Below, one piece after another: positions 62,111 through 64,000 of a stretch of 64,000 nucleotides of DNA (its first letter is position 1; each line of letters starts with the position of its first letter). The position numbers and the translations under genes were made by a program. Source of the DNA: Apis mellifera (taxonomy: Eukaryota; Arthropoda; Insecta; Hymenoptera; Apidae). Under the pieces are notes generated by a model. The model saw only the letters and a program-made list of their open reading frames with translations, was not told the origin of the DNA and did not search any database. The stretch spans positions 1,458,501 through 1,522,500 of the forward strand of contig NC_037642.1 in NCBI RefSeq assembly GCF_003254395.2. Direction: 5' to 3'.

Positions 62111-62550
62111 TGTGAAATGAGTCGCGTTTGTTTAATAATTTCGAAGTGGTGAAATATTTTGCTGGAATATTAATTCTGTGGCTATATGGTATTAATAATA
62201 ATAAGAATATTTTTTTTTTTCATTTTATTGATCCATCGTAGCAGCAGGAACATTCTATCTTTATTTGGAATACAAAAATTAAAATGTTAGATAAAATTAC
62301 ATTACATTATAAAGTTGAGAAGCTTCGTGTAAATCCAATCGTTGAAAATGAAATTATATTATAATTATATTATTTTTTGTAATGATTCAAATCATTCTTC
62401 ATCCTGTTCTTTCGCCAAAGATTGAGCGTGACGGGATCAAGGATAGAATACCTGTTCAAGTATCTTTGAATAATAAATTAGCAATAAAAGCTATCCTCGA
62501 TGATTTATTCTGCCTAATTTAATACTTTTGCTGGTTGTTTTTTCTCTCCA
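62110..62550. other. AT-rich spacer
   Basis: Low-GC DNA with a T run near 62211-62221; nothing else visible. Confidence 0.5.
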
Positions 62551-62960
62551 GAATTAACCCTTCACCCTTATCGCATGCGCGTCCCTACGCGAACGTTTTA
62601 TATACGGTGTGCTCTCGTGTGATTCATCGATCTCTCCGTAAGCGCGGATAACGTCCAGCATGGCTGGGTCCGCTTATATTTACATATTTAACTAACCCAA
62701 CGGCACAAGCATTAACGCAAACGCGGGCGGATAATCTGGAATATGTTAATCCACCGCGAGATGCATACCGTCGCTTTGAATTAACGGGAACGCTCGCCTT
62801 CGAATCGTGTACGCGATGTCGAAGCGGACGAATACGGTATGTAATGCTTTGTGTACACCTCTACATCAAACGTATAATTGTGTCGGTCAAAGCGACTGAA
62901 ATCGTATATTTTCCATCTCTGAATATTTCAAAATATTTCGACCGCCGGTGGTTGCTTGTA
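62550..62960. other. Complex island, candidate enhancer
   Basis: Non-repetitive sequence with Otx/bicoid-type TAATC words (GGATAATC near 62730, TTAATCC near 62747) and several CGs, without an open exon. Regulatory role is inferred. Confidence 0.35.
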
Positions 62961-64000
62961 TTAAATTATTTCCTTTTTCCTTACATCGTCAAACAAGTGG
63001 ATGTTTTTTAATGATTTTGGATTATTACAACACGAAATTTTGAATTACTCTCGTAACGAATGAATAACAATATTTATGTGATTGTAAGTTATAATTAATT
63101 GATTTTATATATTGAGAAATTATATGGAAACGTTTTTTTTTTTTTGACAGTATCAATTGTTAATATTTCTTAAAAGTAATTTGAAATTCTTATTGTTATA
63201 TGTCAAATTTTGTACATAAGTTGTTTCATGATATAATTTGGTAAAATTGATGATACTTATTAATTAAAGTAATTAATTATAGAAAGTGGAACGATACTAT
63301 CGAATTATAATTGCATATAATTAATTTGATGAATTAGTAAACTATTAATGAAAAACGAAACTGTAAATTACAACAATAATAGTTGTTTACTCATAATCAA
63401 TTAATGTATTGACCTAGTTATGAGAGGTTTATGAGAGGTTTCATCTTGCTAGACGTTTATTTCATAAATATTTATCGTGTAAATTTGTTATATTATTATT
63501 ATTATTGGAGTTTCCAACATATGATAGCTGTAGGGCACCTAAAGTGCGTCACTATAGGTTAACCCATAAATCAACCTTTGAGTCCACTAAACCATCACTG
63601 ATTACAGTCCAGCTTACTCTTTACAAATCAATATTATATAATTTCACCTGCTTCAACCTCATTGTTGTTTACTTCAAAATCTTTACATTGTTTTAATTAT
63701 AATACATAAATCATATCAATTTGGCAGTAATTATACTTGTAATCAATGTGATTTTTCTGTTTTGTCAAATAGTTTATTATTGTTTTTTTTCTACAATTAT
63801 AATTTTAACATTTAACAAATGTGTTGATTATAATTTAATGTTTGAAAGTATATAATACTATGTCTCAGTGATGCTTCTTTAATATTTTATATGCACAACT
63901 CATGAATTACACAAGAATCAAAGATTTACATATAAATATATACTTTAGAATTCAGATCTAAATTAGTATATTATGTATTTTTAATATTTATTAATTGACA
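62960..64000. other. AT-rich terminal segment
   Basis: Low-GC DNA to the window end. ATGAGAGGTTT is duplicated in tandem at about 63420-63440. 63500-63620 is slightly more complex. No gene supported. Confidence 0.5.

Overview
The window looks like a stretch of insect nuclear DNA, most likely from a bee or other hymenopteran. It has very AT-rich, homopolymer-laden DNA broken by short CpG-rich islands, abundant simple repeats, no recognisable transposon, and a piece of insect-type mitochondrial DNA. The order-level assignment is inference; no species-diagnostic gene is present.

Almost nothing here is protein-coding. The one stretch I can support as an exon is 32439-32697 on the + strand. It has a polypyrimidine tract and AG acceptor, 86 open codons with coding-like composition, and a GGTAAGT donor. 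I do not recognise the protein. The rest is best read as large introns of that gene and/or intergenic DNA. Every other long open frame lies in GC-rich or low-complexity DNA with open frames on both strands, and I treated those as chance frames.

Layout: 1-4900 is AT-rich with small islands and pyrimidine tracts. 4900-7690 is AT-rich with a TA microsatellite and a 102-bp duplication. 7690-18760 alternates AT-rich DNA with CpG-rich islands and holds a diverged ~190-bp repeat array at 17618-18190. A nuclear mitochondrial insertion (NUMT) of the 5' part of ND4 lies at about 19100-19584. 21760-31440 has many islands, two CTCF-like motifs and a strong G-quadruplex motif. 31480-33850 holds the exon between GC-rich flanks. 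35300-41300 has islands and a six-unit CT-rich minisatellite (38913-39365). 41300-52900 alternates AT-rich DNA with regulatory-looking islands and holds the best CTCF-like site (52672-52685). 52919-53561 is a three-unit ~215-bp tandem repeat and 59569-60036 a four-unit ~122-bp tandem repeat. The remainder to 64000 is AT-rich with a few more islands.

No tRNA, rRNA, CRISPR array, complete transposon or multi-gene system could be supported. The observations most worth checking are the ND4 NUMT, which stays open throughout in the invertebrate mitochondrial code, the orphan exon, the families of local tandem repeats, and the island pattern suggestive of intronic enhancers.
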